64,000 nt of DNA, from assembly GCF_001238275.1 (NCBI RefSeq), contig NZ_LGTB01000020.1, positions 1-64,000 on the forward strand. Reading direction: 5' to 3'. The stretch's first letter is position 1, and each line of letters begins with the position of its first letter. Under the pieces are notes generated by a model. The model saw nothing but the letters and a program-made list of their open reading frames with translations. It made no database searches and was not told the DNA's origin. The translations under genes and the position numbers were made by a program. Source of the stretch: Bradyrhizobium viridifuturi. GTDB taxonomy: Bacteria; Pseudomonadota; Alphaproteobacteria; Rhizobiales; Xanthobacteraceae. Below are positions 1-10,415 of the stretch, in pieces.

Positions 1-300
1 GGAACCCATCGCTGGTTCGATTTGCCCGATGTGCCGACCATGATCGAGCTCGGCTACAAGGATTTCGTCTCCGACACCTTTCAGGGCTTCCTCGCGCCTG
101 CGCATACGTCCTCCTCGATCGTGGAGCTCCTGTCGACGAAATCGATTGCGATCCTGAAGACGCCGGAGATCGCCGACCAGCTGCGGAACGACGGATTCGA
201 GGTGCTGGCAAACGGCCCCGACGGCATGCGCAAGCGCATCGCGGATGAAGTTCCGAAATGGCGCGACATCATCGCAAAAGCCGGCATCAAGCCGGTCTGA
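1..300 (+). CDS. Bug/TctC-family periplasmic binding protein, C-terminal fragment
   Basis: The reading frame is open from the first base of the window, so this is the 3' end of a gene that begins upstream. The visible ~99 residues contain LPDVPTMIELGYKDF followed by QGFLAPAHTSSSIVELLS, the C-terminal lobe signature of the Bug (tripartite tricarboxylate transporter receptor, TctC) family. These proteins are normally about 320 residues and bind carboxylates or aromatic acids in the periplasm. The partner membrane subunits are not in view, as is usual for orphan Bug proteins. It lies 104 bp upstream of, and on the same strand as, a Tat-exported amidohydrolase, so the pair may be co-transcribed. 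The ligand cannot be inferred. Confidence 0.85.
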   Translation, partial: GTHRWFDLPDVPTMIELGYKDFVSDTFQGFLAPAHTSSSIVELLSTKSIAILKTPEIADQLRNDGFEVLANGPDGMRKRIADEVPKWRDIIAKAGIKPV

Positions 301-404
301 GCAGATCAACATTGCGCGACACGCAAAGCGTGTGATCTTGCGACCACTAGCTGTCATCCCCTAGGCTCGCCATCCATAACAAAAAGACTAGGGAGGCGAT
401 CGTC

Positions 405-1498
405 ATGAGCACAAGGCGTGATTTCCTGAAAGCGGGAGCGACGGCGGCAGCAGGCATCGTGTTCTGCGGCTGCGGGCTCGTCCACAACGCGAATGCACAG
501 CCATCGCGGCAGAAGTTACCGGTCAGCGTCGACGGCAAACGCGTCAAGACGATCGACATTCACTCGCATTGCCACTTCCGCGAGGCGGGCGCCTGCTCGG
601 CGCCGACGCCGGAAAGTATCAACTGCCGCCGGTCAACGGCGCCGCGGAAGCCTTCATCGAGATCGACAAGCGCCTGGCGGCGATGGACGCACAGGCCGTC
701 GACATGGAGGTGCTCTCGATCAATCCGTTCTGGTATGACCGCGATCGCGACCTCGCCGGCAAGATCGTGAAGATCCAGAACGAGAAGCTCGCCGAACTCT
801 GCGCCTCGAAACCCGACCGGTTTGCGGCTTTCGCCTCGCTGACACTGCAGGCACCGGACCTTGCGGTGCAGGAGCTGGAGACAGCAGTGAGGAAGCAGGG
901 GCTGAAGGGTGCGGCCATCGGCGGCGTCGTCGATGGGGTCGAATTCTCAGATCCCAGGTTTCATCCGGTGTGGGCCAAGGCCGAGGAACTCGGCGTCCCC
1001 TTGTTCATCCATCCGCAGGGCGTGCCCGAGCTCAGCAAGCGCCTCTCCGGCAATGGCTGGCTCGGCAATACCATCGGCAATCCGCTCGAGACCACGATCG
1101 CGCTCTCGCATTTGATCTTCGAGGGCACGCTCGACCGCTTCCCGGGATTGAAGATCATTGCCGCGCATGGCGGCGGCTACCTCCCCTCCTATGCCGATCG
1201 CTCGGATCATCCCTGCCTGGTCGGACCGAAGGGATGCAGTCCGGAGGTCAAGCTCCAGAAGGCGCCGACCGAATATCTCAAGCAGATCTACTTCGACTCC
1301 CTGATCTTCACGCCCGAGGCGATCCGGCATCTCGCCGCCCAGGTCGGCGCCGGCCAGATCGTGCTCGGGAGCGACTATCCCTATCCCTGGCAACTGGCAC
1401 CGGTCGACCACATCTTCGCCTGTTCGACGCTGAGCGACGACGACAAGGCGAACATTCTCGGCCGCACCGCAGCGAGGCTGCTCGGCGTTGCCGCGTGA
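405..1498 (+). CDS. Tat-exported amidohydrolase (ACMSD-like, PF04909), frameshifted
   Basis: An ATG at 405 follows the strong site GGGAGG. The N-terminus has a twin-arginine signal (STRRDFLKAG, then a hydrophobic stretch). The product is a metal-dependent amidohydrolase of the ACMSD group: an HxH ligand pair in DIHSHCHF, the histidine in FIHPQG, the histidine in AHGGGYLPSYADR and the aspartate in LGSDYPYP are all present. This group decarboxylates or hydrolyses aromatic and related acids; the substrate is unknown. The frame that starts at 405 runs out after the HxH motif and continues in the next frame from about 592. One extra C (gcgcctg to gcgccctg) restores a 364-residue protein. I treat this as a one-base loss in an otherwise intact gene, and I cannot exclude a real pseudogene. 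Confidence 0.8.
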
Positions 1499-1570
1499 GG
1501 AGGGCAGCGGACCGTTGAACGATCTGAACAGCCGTTGTCGCGCCCGCATGCACGGCGACGGCGAGAACGA

Positions 1571-1840
1571 TCAATTGGCCTTCACGGTCCGCATCTCGTT
1601 GCGCGGCAGCGACGTTGTCGCCGGCTGCGCAATGCTGGACGGCGGGTCAGAGTCGACGGCGTCAGTTCCGGCGAACTCGGCTTGCGCCGCGTCCGATATC
1701 CATTTGACTGCCGCGGGGTGACTGACCAGCATCCCGATCAAGGCAACGATCACGAGCACCGGCAATGCGATCAGCTTGATGCTGAAGCTCCTATAATTAC
1801 TCTCCGGGTCCTGTTGCCGGTTATCGAAAGAGCCCTGCAT
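1571..1840 (-). CDS. Small single-pass membrane protein, hypothetical
   Basis: This is an 89-residue protein. I chose the ATG at 1840 because it sits just after GGAGGA; an in-frame ATG 10 codons upstream lacks such a site. Residues ~20-40 form one hydrophobic helix (LIALPVLVIVALIGMLVS). The rest is polar, with a disordered Pro/Ser/Ala-rich tail, so it is likely anchored in the inner membrane with an extracytoplasmic tail. It lies downstream of the Crp/Fnr regulator on the same strand. I recognise no family. The RBS and codon usage suggest it is real. Confidence 0.6.
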   Translation of the reverse strand: MQGSFDNRQQDPESNYRSFSIKLIALPVLVIVALIGMLVSHPAAVKWISDAAQAEFAGTDAVDSDPPSSIAQPATTSLPRNEMRTVKAN

Positions 1841-1977
1841 GGATTCCTCCACAGTGCGGACGTGATCCACCCGGGGCTCACTTACCGCAGGGCACGCAAG
1901 GCCGATGTGAATGATTTCACAGGCCTTGTTCGGCTCACCATTTCGTGAAACGCGGGACTGCCCCGCAGCCGGCGCGG

Positions 1978-2715
1978 CTACTCGGCGTCGTCAGCGCCGG
2001 CGTCGACCAGCGCCTGCAGCGACTCGGGCTTCAGCACGACGATCGCGCCATGCTCGAGCCTGACCCAACCGCGTGTCGCCCACGCGCGGAGCTGCTTGTT
2101 GATGCTCTCGCGGGTCATGCCGACCATCTCGCTGATCTCCTGCTGGGTGATCGAGATGGTGCGCCCCTGCGGCTTGTGCTTGTCGCTGAGACGCAGCAGC
2201 GCGCTCGCCAGTCGGCCCGGCAGGTCCTGCAGGATCACCTGCTCGACCTGGTCGCTGGTCCAGCGCAACCGCGCGCACAGCAGCTCGATGAACTTCATCG
2301 CAAGCGACGGCTGGCTGCGCACGAACGGAATGAACTCGCGCCGGTCGATGACGAACAGCTCGCAATTGGTGTTGGCGGTGGCGTCGGCAGTCCGCGACAG
2401 GCCGTCGAGCAGTGCGATCTCGCCGAAGATCTCGCCTGCCTCGATCAGGTTCAGGATGGCGTTGCGACCATCCGGCGAAGAGATGCTGATCTTCACCGTA
2501 CCCGAGATCACCGCGATCAGACTGGTGCCGGGATCGCCCTTGGAGAAGATCGTCGTCCCGCGCTTCAGCGTGATGTGCTTGGCGTAACGACAGAGCTGAT
2601 CGAACGCCTCGGGCTCGAGATCGGCGAAATAGGGATGCTTGCGCAGCACCGATAGCTTGTTGTTCGCAAACGACGGCGCGCCGGCAGTTCGTTCAATGGG
2701 CGGCGCACCGGTCAT
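1978..2715 (-). CDS. Crp/Fnr-family transcriptional regulator
   Basis: This is a 245-residue protein if the ATG at 2715 is used; an in-frame ATG lies 14 codons upstream at 2757. An N-terminal cyclic-nucleotide-binding-type beta barrel (roughly residues 25-140, with GEIFGEIALLDGLSRTADATA at its phosphate-binding cassette) is followed by a long dimer helix and a C-terminal Crp-type winged helix (EISEMVGMTRESINKQLRAW). There is no FNR-type N-terminal cysteine cluster, so oxygen sensing through an Fe-S cluster is unlikely. The cassette arginine and glutamate (GEIA, SRTA) are compatible with binding a cyclic nucleotide or similar ligand. Neighbouring genes give no clear regulon. Confidence 0.88.
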   Translation of the reverse strand: MTGAPPIERTAGAPSFANNKLSVLRKHPYFADLEPEAFDQLCRYAKHITLKRGTTIFSKGDPGTSLIAVISGTVKISISSPDGRNAILNLIEAGEIFGEIALLDGLSRTADATANTNCELFVIDRREFIPFVRSQPSLAMKFIELLCARLRWTSDQVEQVILQDLPGRLASALLRLSDKHKPQGRTISITQQEISEMVGMTRESINKQLRAWATRGWVRLEHGAIVVLKPESLQALVDAGADDAE

Positions 2716-2995
2716 CGTGATCCAGACTGATTGTGTTGCGTTCAATCGGCGCGCCACAGCGCGACGCCGACAGAGCCATCGATCAATGAAAGCAGAAAGG
2801 ACTATAACCCCACCGCGGGCCTACAGCAACCAATGGTCCGATCCGCTAGAAATCATCCAAGTACAATTTGGAATAAATGCGTGCTTATGCAACGCTCAAT
2901 TGCAGGCAGCCGCTGCCCGTGATCCGGAATATCCGGTCCAGCAACGACGATCTCGCCCGGCAAAACCCGTCTGTCGGAGGGGCAACGCCGCCAAC

Positions 2996-3835
2996 TCACA
3001 ACAGTTTGCCGTCCGGGCCAAAGAACGGATGCGGCCCGTCAAACTGACCGATGGGGACCTGGTGCGTCACCAACTGTCCAAAATCCTGCCCAGGAAACCA
3101 CGTGTGCAAGTGAAATGCAGGGGGTTCCACCTTGAACGACGGTTCGCGAAGCTGCCCGAGGTCCAGGTCGACCGCATGGTTCGGCGCGGGGCAAATTGTC
3201 ACGGGAAGCCCGGCGAAGGTGGTCAGCATGGCACGGTGGACGTGCCCGCATGCGATCAGCCGCGCACGCGGGTGTCGCGTGACGACGGCAGCCAACTCGT
3301 CGGCGTTGAAGAGGTCCTGCCGGTCCATATGCCAGATGCCGCCCTTGAATGGCGGGTGATGCAGGAACAGCAGCGCCGGCCGGTCGACCGCGGTCGCCAG
3401 CGCCTCATCCAGCCATTGCAACGTGGACGCTTCGAGCATGCCGTGGGGCTTGCCGGCCACGCTTGAATCGAGCAGCAGGAGATCGATGCCGCCGACCTCG
3501 ATCTTCTGATCGAGCGGGCCCGTCGCGCGAACATAGGGCGCGGCCGGAAACGCTTCGCGCATCCAGTGCCGCGAGTCGTGATTGCCGGGAATCCCGGCAA
3601 ACGGCAGGCGCAGCGGTGCGAGCAATCGCTTGAGATAATCGTATTCCTCGACCGACGGCGTATCGACCAGATCACCCGAGATGACGACGAAATCGGGCGC
3701 CGGCTCGAATGCGCTGAGATCAGCTACGCAGCGTTCGAGCGCCTTGGCGGTATCGACCCTGCCGTAGGCCAACGTTCCCGGCGGCTTGATGTGGAGATCG
3801 GATATCTGGGCGATGAGAACGGGCTTCGACGGCAT
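2996..3835 (-). CDS. Calcineurin-like metallophosphoesterase (CpdA/GpdQ-like)
   Basis: This 279-residue protein has the full set of binuclear-metal motifs: DLH at residues 13-15, GD at 54-55, GNHD at 84-87, LHHPP near 159 and GHVH at 197-200. The architecture is that of the cyclic-nucleotide or glycerophosphodiester phosphodiesterase group (CpdA/GpdQ), and no signal peptide is seen. It starts 9 bp after the ATPase gene of an ABC importer on the same strand, so it is probably the last gene of that operon. The context suggests it hydrolyses a phosphodiester or phosphorylated compound brought in by the transporter. This substrate link is inference. Confidence 0.85.
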   Translation of the reverse strand: MPSKPVLIAQISDLHIKPPGTLAYGRVDTAKALERCVADLSAFEPAPDFVVISGDLVDTPSVEEYDYLKRLLAPLRLPFAGIPGNHDSRHWMREAFPAAPYVRATGPLDQKIEVGGIDLLLLDSSVAGKPHGMLEASTLQWLDEALATAVDRPALLFLHHPPFKGGIWHMDRQDLFNADELAAVVTRHPRARLIACGHVHRAMLTTFAGLPVTICPAPNHAVDLDLGQLREPSFKVEPPAFHLHTWFPGQDFGQLVTHQVPIGQFDGPHPFFGPDGKLL

Positions 3836-3844
3836 CGATGTATC

Positions 3845-4899
<1,055 letters not shown>

Positions 4900-4903
<4 letters not shown>

Positions 4904-5685
4904 CGCTTGGTGTCCCTGTCGGCCAAGAGCTGCATTGCGACCAGGAGCGGAATGATCATCACAAAGAAGATCAGCGTGTAGGCCGAAGCCACTTCGAGCC
5001 GCATCGAGGCATAGCTGTCGGCGAGCCCGATCGGCAGCGTCTTCGTCAATGGCGTATGCAGCATCCAGGTCAGGTTGAATTCACCGAGCGACAATGTGAC
5101 CACCATCAATGCGCCGGCCAGAATTCCCGGCAGCGCGTTCGGCACGATGACATCGCAGAACCGCCGCCATGGCGAGGCACCCAGCGAGGCTGCCCCCTCA
5201 TCCAGCGTCTTGATGTCCACGGTCGCAAACACCGCCATGACCGAGCGCACCATGAACGGCATGGTGAAGATCACATGGCCGACCAGGATGAACAGCCAGG
5301 AACGGCGGAAGTCGCCGAAGCTGCCATAGGTGAGCAACAGCGCCAGCGCGATCGCGAGCCCGGGGATCGCCAGCGGCAGCGTGATGATCTCCTCGACGAT
5401 GCGGGCGAGCCGGCCTCCCCGCGCATGCAGCGCGTAGGCCGCGGGGACACCGGCGAGCAGCGTGACGGCAAGGGTTGCGAACGCGATCACGAAGGAGAGC
5501 AGAATGGTGCCGGCATAGAGCTCCCAGACCTGCGCGACCCATTGCAGCGTCACGCCGGACTGGATGCCCCTGAAATAATTGACGGTCACGCCGGCGGAGA
5601 TCGAAAGCCCGGCAGGCACCACCAGGAAGGCCGCGACGAGCAGCGTGAAGATGAACTGGCCGGTGAAGATCAGGCGATCGCGCAT
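4900..5685 (-). CDS. ABC transporter permease (PotC-like)
   Basis: This 261-residue inner-membrane protein has about six hydrophobic segments and the EAA-type coupling loop (DEGAASLGASPWRRFCDVIVPNALPGIL), which contacts the ATPase. It is the second of two permeases in a five-gene operon. Its start lies 4 bp after the preceding permease, and its stop overlaps the ATPase start by 4 bp. The length and loop position match PotC/PhnV-like subunits. Confidence 0.92.
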
Positions 5686-5689
5686 GCGT

Positions 5690-6505
5690 TCACCCGGCCG
5701 CTGCGACTGCGCTGCCGCTGAACGTGCGGGCGAGCGCCAGGATAAACCAAGTGATCAGGCCGAGTCCCACCGACAGCGCCGCCGACGTCGCGAAATTGGC
5801 GGCCAGCGTGAACTCGGTGTAGATCAGCATCGGCAGCACGTCGATGTTCGTCGCCAGCGTGAAGGCGGTTCCGAACGCCCCCATCGCGGTGGCAAACGCG
5901 ATCGCGCCGGACGCAACGAAAGCCGGCGCCAGCGCCGGCAGCACGACGTCGCGCTGCACCGCCCAGGGGCTTGCGCCAAGCGAGCGCGCGGCCTCCTCCA
6001 GCCCGACATCGAGCTTCTGCACGGCCGCCATGATGGTGAGGATCACGCGCGGAATCGAGAAATAGAGATAACCGAGGAAGAGCCCGTAGATCGAGTAGGC
6101 GAACACGAACTTCTCGCCGAACATCCGGTTCGACAGATCGCCGATCAATCCCTGCCGCCCAGCCAGCAGGATGATCATGAAACCGACCACCACGCCGGGG
6201 AAGGCGAGCGGAAAAGTCAGCATCGCGATCAGCACGGCCCGCCCGGGAAAGCGGTGCCGCTGCAGGAACATCCCGGCAATGGTCGCCACGATCAGCGTGA
6301 CGATCGTGGTTGCCGCTGCGAGCAGCACGGTGTTGATCAATGTCGCGCGATAGCGGCCTTCCGTCAGGATGGCGAGATATCCGGCGAGCCCGTGCGGCCC
6401 CTCGGCGCCCGCAACCACCAGCCGTGCCATCGGCAACAGGAAGAATGCCGTGGTCACGACCGCAAGCGGCAGCAGGCAGAGCCAGACAAAGGACTTTTGC
6501 GACAT
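5690..6505 (-). CDS. ABC transporter permease (PotB-like)
   Basis: This is a 271-residue permease when started at the ATG at 6505 (MSQKSFVWLCLL). The open frame extends further upstream, but that part is non-hydrophobic and overlaps the end of the binding-protein gene. It has about six membrane helices and the coupling motif EEAARSLGASPWAVQRDVVLPAL. It pairs with the PotC-like permease immediately downstream to form the translocation pore. Confidence 0.9.
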   Translation of the reverse strand: MSQKSFVWLCLLPLAVVTTAFFLLPMARLVVAGAEGPHGLAGYLAILTEGRYRATLINTVLLAAATTIVTLIVATIAGMFLQRHRFPGRAVLIAMLTFPLAFPGVVVGFMIILLAGRQGLIGDLSNRMFGEKFVFAYSIYGLFLGYLYFSIPRVILTIMAAVQKLDVGLEEAARSLGASPWAVQRDVVLPALAPAFVASGAIAFATAMGAFGTAFTLATNIDVLPMLIYTEFTLAANFATSAALSVGLGLITWFILALARTFSGSAVAAAG

Positions 6506-6542
6506 CGGAAGAGTGGTGCCCCGCGAAGGGCACCATATTGCC

Positions 6543-7550
6543 TCAGCGAACCTCGGCGAGATAGCGGTCGACGAAGGCTTTTTGCACGTTTTCCATCTCG
6601 CCCCAGTCGACGCTCTTGGCGCGGGCATAGTCGCTGTCGGGGAGGAATTTGCCCTTCACGGATGCCGGCAGTTCGATCGGGCGGGCCGGACGGAGATAGG
6701 CGTTGGTCCAGATCGCCTGCCCTTTGTCGGACAGGAGATAGTCCATCACCTTCTTGGCCTTCTCCTTGTCGGGCGCGTTCTTCACGAGACCGACGACATA
6801 GGGAAACACCACCGAGCCCTCGCAGGGAATCACAAACTCGAAGTTGCCCTTTTCCGAGTACTTCGCGCGGTAGGCGTTGAAGTCGTAGTCGAACAGGATC
6901 GGCATCTCACCGGAGACGACGCGGGCATAGGACGTCTGCTTGGGCACGATCGGATCGTTCTTGCGCAGTTCCTTGAAGAAGGTGATCGCCGGATCGAAAT
7001 TGGTCGGCGAGCCGCCCAACGCCAGATTGACGGCGACCGCGCCGACATAGCCCACCGCCGCCGAGGACGGGTCGAGATAGCCGACCATGCCCTTGTAGTC
7101 GGGCTTCAGCAGGTCCTTCCAGCAGGCCGGCACCGGCTTGCCGCCGAGCGCATCCTTGTTCACGAACAGGCCGAGCGTGCCGGAGTGAATCGTGGTCCAA
7201 TAGCCATCCGGATCCTTGAGGCCGGCGGGGACCTGATCCCAATGCGCCGGCTTGTAGGGCTCGAGCGCGTCCTGCGTCTTGGCCTTCATGCCGAAGGTGA
7301 CGCCGAAATAGCCGATATCGCCGACCGGATTGCTCTTCTCGGCCAGGATCTGGGCCAGCGCCTGGCCGGAGTTCTTGTTGTCATGCGGGATATCGTAGTT
7401 GAGGTCCGCCTTGATCGCCTTCAGCATCGAGGCCCAATCGGCCCATTCCGGCGGGCAATTGTAGCAGATCACGTCGGCCGCCTTGGCGGATTGCCACGGC
7501 GCGAGCAGTGTCAGCGCCAGCAACGCAAGGACAAGGCGGACGGTCTTCAT
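6543..7550 (-). CDS. ABC transporter periplasmic solute-binding protein (family 1, PotD-like)
   Basis: This 335-residue protein starts with a classic Sec signal (MKTVRLVLALLALTLLAPWQ, cleaved near AKA-AD). The ATG at 7550 directly follows GGAGCCTCCC. The mature protein has the type II binding-protein fold features of family 1 extracellular solute-binding proteins, such as the hinge sequence SGTLGLFVNKDALGG and YFGVTFG. Two cysteines at the mature N-terminus (VICYNCPPEW) are notable and could form a disulfide or line the ligand site. It is the first gene of the importer operon. The ligand could be a polyamine, a phosphonate or a phosphodiester; the terminal metallophosphoesterase favours a phosphorus compound, but only weakly. 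Confidence 0.88.
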   Translation of the reverse strand: MKTVRLVLALLALTLLAPWQSAKAADVICYNCPPEWADWASMLKAIKADLNYDIPHDNKNSGQALAQILAEKSNPVGDIGYFGVTFGMKAKTQDALEPYKPAHWDQVPAGLKDPDGYWTTIHSGTLGLFVNKDALGGKPVPACWKDLLKPDYKGMVGYLDPSSAAVGYVGAVAVNLALGGSPTNFDPAITFFKELRKNDPIVPKQTSYARVVSGEMPILFDYDFNAYRAKYSEKGNFEFVIPCEGSVVFPYVVGLVKNAPDKEKAKKVMDYLLSDKGQAIWTNAYLRPARPIELPASVKGKFLPDSDYARAKSVDWGEMENVQKAFVDRYLAEVR

Positions 7551-7737
7551 GGGAGGCTCCGGTCTGGACGAGGATGCAATGAGGATTTCAACATCAACGG
7601 AGCGACCAAGTATAGGCCGCGTATGAATGTTTTGCGACACGCTTGCTGCCATGCAGCAATTGGAGCGTGCCGGCCACCGGATGCTCGCGGCAGCACGGCG
7701 TTTCGCGCTAGGCTGCCAGCCAAAAGAGGAAGCGCCC

Positions 7738-8889
7738 ATGTACCAGCCGCCCGGCGTCAAGACATCGCCCGACCTTCCCGTCCCCGATCTGATGAAAGCC
7801 TGGGTCCTCGGTGACCGCGACCAGCTCCATCTTTCCGAGAAGCCCACGCCGATCCCGTCGCGTGCCGAAGTGCTGGTGCGTATCGACGCAGTTGCGATCT
7901 GCGCCACCGACCTCGAGATCATCCATGCCGGGTCGCCGGCAAGCATTCAGGGGGGCCTGCCCTTCAACAAGAACTTCACGCCGGGTCACGAGTACATGGG
8001 CACGGTCGCCGCGCTCGGCCCTGAAGTCGACGAGTTCAGGATCGGCGAGCGGGTCAGTGTGGAGATCCATGCCGGCTGCGGCCAATGCAAACGCTGCCGC
8101 CAGGGCATGTACACGTCCTGTCTCAACTATGGAAAGCCGGAGAAGGGACACCGCGCCAACGGCTTCACGACCGACGGCGGATTCGCGGAGTATGCGGTGA
8201 ACCACATCAACACGCTGGCGCGCGTCCCGGATACCATGAGCGATGCCGAAGCGACGCTCGTGGTGACCGCCGGGACATCGATGTATGGCTTGACGGAATT
8301 GGGGGGATTGGTGGCCGGCGAGAGCGTCGTGGTGATCGGCCCGGGGCCGATCGGACTGCTCGCAGTGGCGGTGGCCAAGGCGCTAGGCGCGAGCCCGGTC
8401 ATCCTGACGGGAACGCGCCACAAGCGGTTGGCAATCGGCAAGGAGCTGGGGGCCGACCGCGTTGTCAATATCAACGACGAGGATGCCGTTGACGTCGTGA
8501 GGCAACTAACAGGGGGGATCGGTGCTGACTATGTCGTCGAATGTGCCGGCACCGAAGCGACACTCAACCAGGCGATCCATATGACGAATCGCGGCGGCAA
8601 GATCTGTCTTGCCGCCTTCCCGCACGAGGCCGCGACGCTGGACATCGCACATCTGGTGCGAAACAACATCTATGCCTACGGCATCCGCGGCGAAGGCCGC
8701 AGTGCCACTCACCGCGCCATGGAGCTGATGGCAGCGAAGCGGTTCGACGCCACCAGGATCCACACGCATACGTTTCCGCTGGCCGACCTGCCGACGGCGC
8801 TGAGATATGCGCGGGATCGTGTCGACGATGCGATCAAGGTCGTCGTGACCAATCGAAAGGCTGGCGCGACCGCGCGCGCTGCCGAGTAG
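7738..8889 (+). CDS. Zinc-dependent alcohol dehydrogenase (MDR superfamily)
   Basis: This 383-residue enzyme has catalytic zinc ligands C55 (ICATD) and H84-E85 (PGHEYMG), and structural zinc cysteines at about 114, 117, 120 and 128 (CGQCKRC...SC). A Rossmann NAD(P) motif follows (VVVIGPGPIGLLAVAVAKALGA). It resembles the sorbitol/threonine dehydrogenase branch. The ATG at 7738 follows AGAGGA. It is divergent from the ABC importer across a 187-bp gap, so the two may share regulation and the enzyme may oxidise the imported compound or a derivative. The substrate is not predictable. Confidence 0.9.
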   Translation: MYQPPGVKTSPDLPVPDLMKAWVLGDRDQLHLSEKPTPIPSRAEVLVRIDAVAICATDLEIIHAGSPASIQGGLPFNKNFTPGHEYMGTVAALGPEVDEFRIGERVSVEIHAGCGQCKRCRQGMYTSCLNYGKPEKGHRANGFTTDGGFAEYAVNHINTLARVPDTMSDAEATLVVTAGTSMYGLTELGGLVAGESVVVIGPGPIGLLAVAVAKALGASPVILTGTRHKRLAIGKELGADRVVNINDEDAVDVVRQLTGGIGADYVVECAGTEATLNQAIHMTNRGGKICLAAFPHEAATLDIAHLVRNNIYAYGIRGEGRSATHRAMELMAAKRFDATRIHTHTFPLADLPTALRYARDRVDDAIKVVVTNRKAGATARAAE

Positions 8890-8912
8890 CGGTCCGATCG
8901 GGGCTGCGCGCA

Positions 8913-8957
8913 GGAGCGCTACCTGGAACGCCTGCTCACACCGAGCAGTAGCGCTCC
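8913..8957. terminator. Inverted repeat between convergent genes, possible bidirectional terminator
   Basis: Perfect 10-bp arms GGAGCGCTAC (8913-8922) and GTAGCGCTCC (8948-8957) flank a 25-nt loop. The right arm lies inside the last codons of the LivF-like gene, and the left arm is in the gap after the alcohol dehydrogenase. There is no clear T-tract on either strand, so termination is only a possibility. Confidence 0.35.
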
Positions 8958-9640
8958 TTGATCTCGTCGTCGGCGAGCAGCGCCTGCGCCGAGGCCTGGT
9001 GCACCACCGAGCCTTGATCCAGCACATAGGCTCGATCGGCGATACCGAGTGCAAGCTCGACATTCTGCTCGACCAGCAGCACCGTCGTTCCCTGCGCCTT
9101 CATGTTGCGGAACAGCTCGAACATCTCGTCGACCAGCACGGGCATGATGCCCTCCGACGGCTCATCCAGCATGATCAGGGCGGGTTTTGCGATCATTGCC
9201 CGCGCGATCGCCAGCATCTGCTGCTCGCCGCCGGACATCGTGACCGCCTCCTGCTCCATACGCTCGGCCAGTCGCGGGAATATCGATGCGATCTCGTCGA
9301 TCAGTTCGGCCTCGCGCTTCTTTTGCTTTGATGCCACCAGGCCAAGCCGCAAATTTTCTCGCACCGACAGTCCCTGCACGATCCGCCGCTCTTCGGGAAC
9401 ATAGGCGAGCCCCAACGCGAAACGCACGTGCGCCGGCCGGTTCAGCAGCTCTTCGCCCTTGAAGGTCACCGAACCGCGCGTCCGCCCCATCAGGCCCATG
9501 ATCGATTTCAGCGTTGTGGTCTTGCCGGCTCCATTGCGGCCGATCAGGCAAACAATCTCGCCCTTGGTCACCTCGAGACTGATGTCCTGCAAGGCGTGGC
9601 TTGCACCATACCAGGCATTGAGCTTGCTGACCTGAAGCAT
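8936..9640 (-). CDS. Branched-chain amino acid-type ABC transporter ATP-binding protein (LivF-like)
   Basis: This is a 234-residue ATPase when started at the ATG at 9640, which is 4 bp after the LivG-like stop and preceded by GGGAG. An alternative start at 9673 would overlap the upstream gene. Walker A is IGRNGAGKTT, the signature is MSGGEQQ, and Walker B (LIMLDEPSEG) is typical of LivF. It is the last gene of a five-gene HAAT-family importer (binding protein, two permeases, two ATPases), all on the minus strand. Confidence 0.93.
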   Translation of the reverse strand: MLQVSKLNAWYGASHALQDISLEVTKGEIVCLIGRNGAGKTTTLKSIMGLMGRTRGSVTFKGEELLNRPAHVRFALGLAYVPEERRIVQGLSVRENLRLGLVASKQKKREAELIDEIASIFPRLAERMEQEAVTMSGGEQQMLAIARAMIAKPALIMLDEPSEGIMPVLVDEMFELFRNMKAQGTTVLLVEQNVELALGIADRAYVLDQGSVVHQASAQALLADDEIKERYCSV

Positions 9641-9644
9641 CCCG

Positions 9645-10415
9645 TCAGTGCTCCCGCTGGCCGAGATAGACACGCTTCACCGCCTCGTTCTGCCGGACCT
9701 CCTGTGGCGTTCCCTCGGCAAGCAGTTCTCCGTGGTGCAGCACGAGGATGCGATCACTGATCCCGAGCACCAGCTTCATCTTGTGCTCGACAAGGATGAC
9801 CGTGCGCTCCTTGGCAAGTTTCACGATCAGATCCATCATGGTCCGGGTTTCTTCCGGGCTCATGCCGGCTGTGGGCTCGTCGAGCAGCAGCAAGCGAGGC
9901 CGGCTCGCAAGCGCCATGCCGATCTCCAACGCCCGCTGCTCGCCATGTGCCAGCGTCTTGGCGGCACGTTCCCGGGATTCCCACAACCCGACCAGTGCCA
10001 ATAGCTCGTCCGCCCGCTCGACCAGCTCGGTCAGGCGCGCACGCGGACGCCAGATGTCGTATCGCGACACCAGTGCCTGCAAGCCGACGCGGATGTTCTC
10101 ACGCGTCGTGAGCTGCGGAAACACGCTCGTGATCTGGAAGGACTTTGCGATCCCCATGTGAGCGAAGCGGTGCTGCGGCAGGCCGGTGACGTCCCTGCCC
10201 TCAAACTCGACACTGCCCTTCGTCGGCGGAAAGGCACCGCACAGCAAGTTGAAATAGGTGCTCTTTCCGGCCCCGTTCGGACCGATGATTGAGGTGATCG
10301 CCCCTCTGGAAAACTCGGCCGAGATGTTGTTGAGCGCGACGAACTTCCCGAACGTCTTGCCGACGCCCCGGGTGCGCAGGATGATCTCGCTGGCTTGGCC
10401 TGCTGCAGCCGTCAT
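9645..10415 (-). CDS. Branched-chain amino acid-type ABC transporter ATP-binding protein (LivG-like)
   Basis: This 256-residue ATPase has Walker A IGPNGAGKST, a degenerate ABC signature LAHGEQRALEIG typical of LivG, and Walker B LLLLDEPTAG. The ATG at 10415 overlaps the stop of the LivM-like permease by four bases. It forms the ATPase heterodimer with the LivF-like product. Confidence 0.93.
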   Translation of the reverse strand: MTAAAGQASEIILRTRGVGKTFGKFVALNNISAEFSRGAITSIIGPNGAGKSTYFNLLCGAFPPTKGSVEFEGRDVTGLPQHRFAHMGIAKSFQITSVFPQLTTRENIRVGLQALVSRYDIWRPRARLTELVERADELLALVGLWESRERAAKTLAHGEQRALEIGMALASRPRLLLLDEPTAGMSPEETRTMMDLIVKLAKERTVILVEHKMKLVLGISDRILVLHHGELLAEGTPQEVRQNEAVKRVYLGQREH

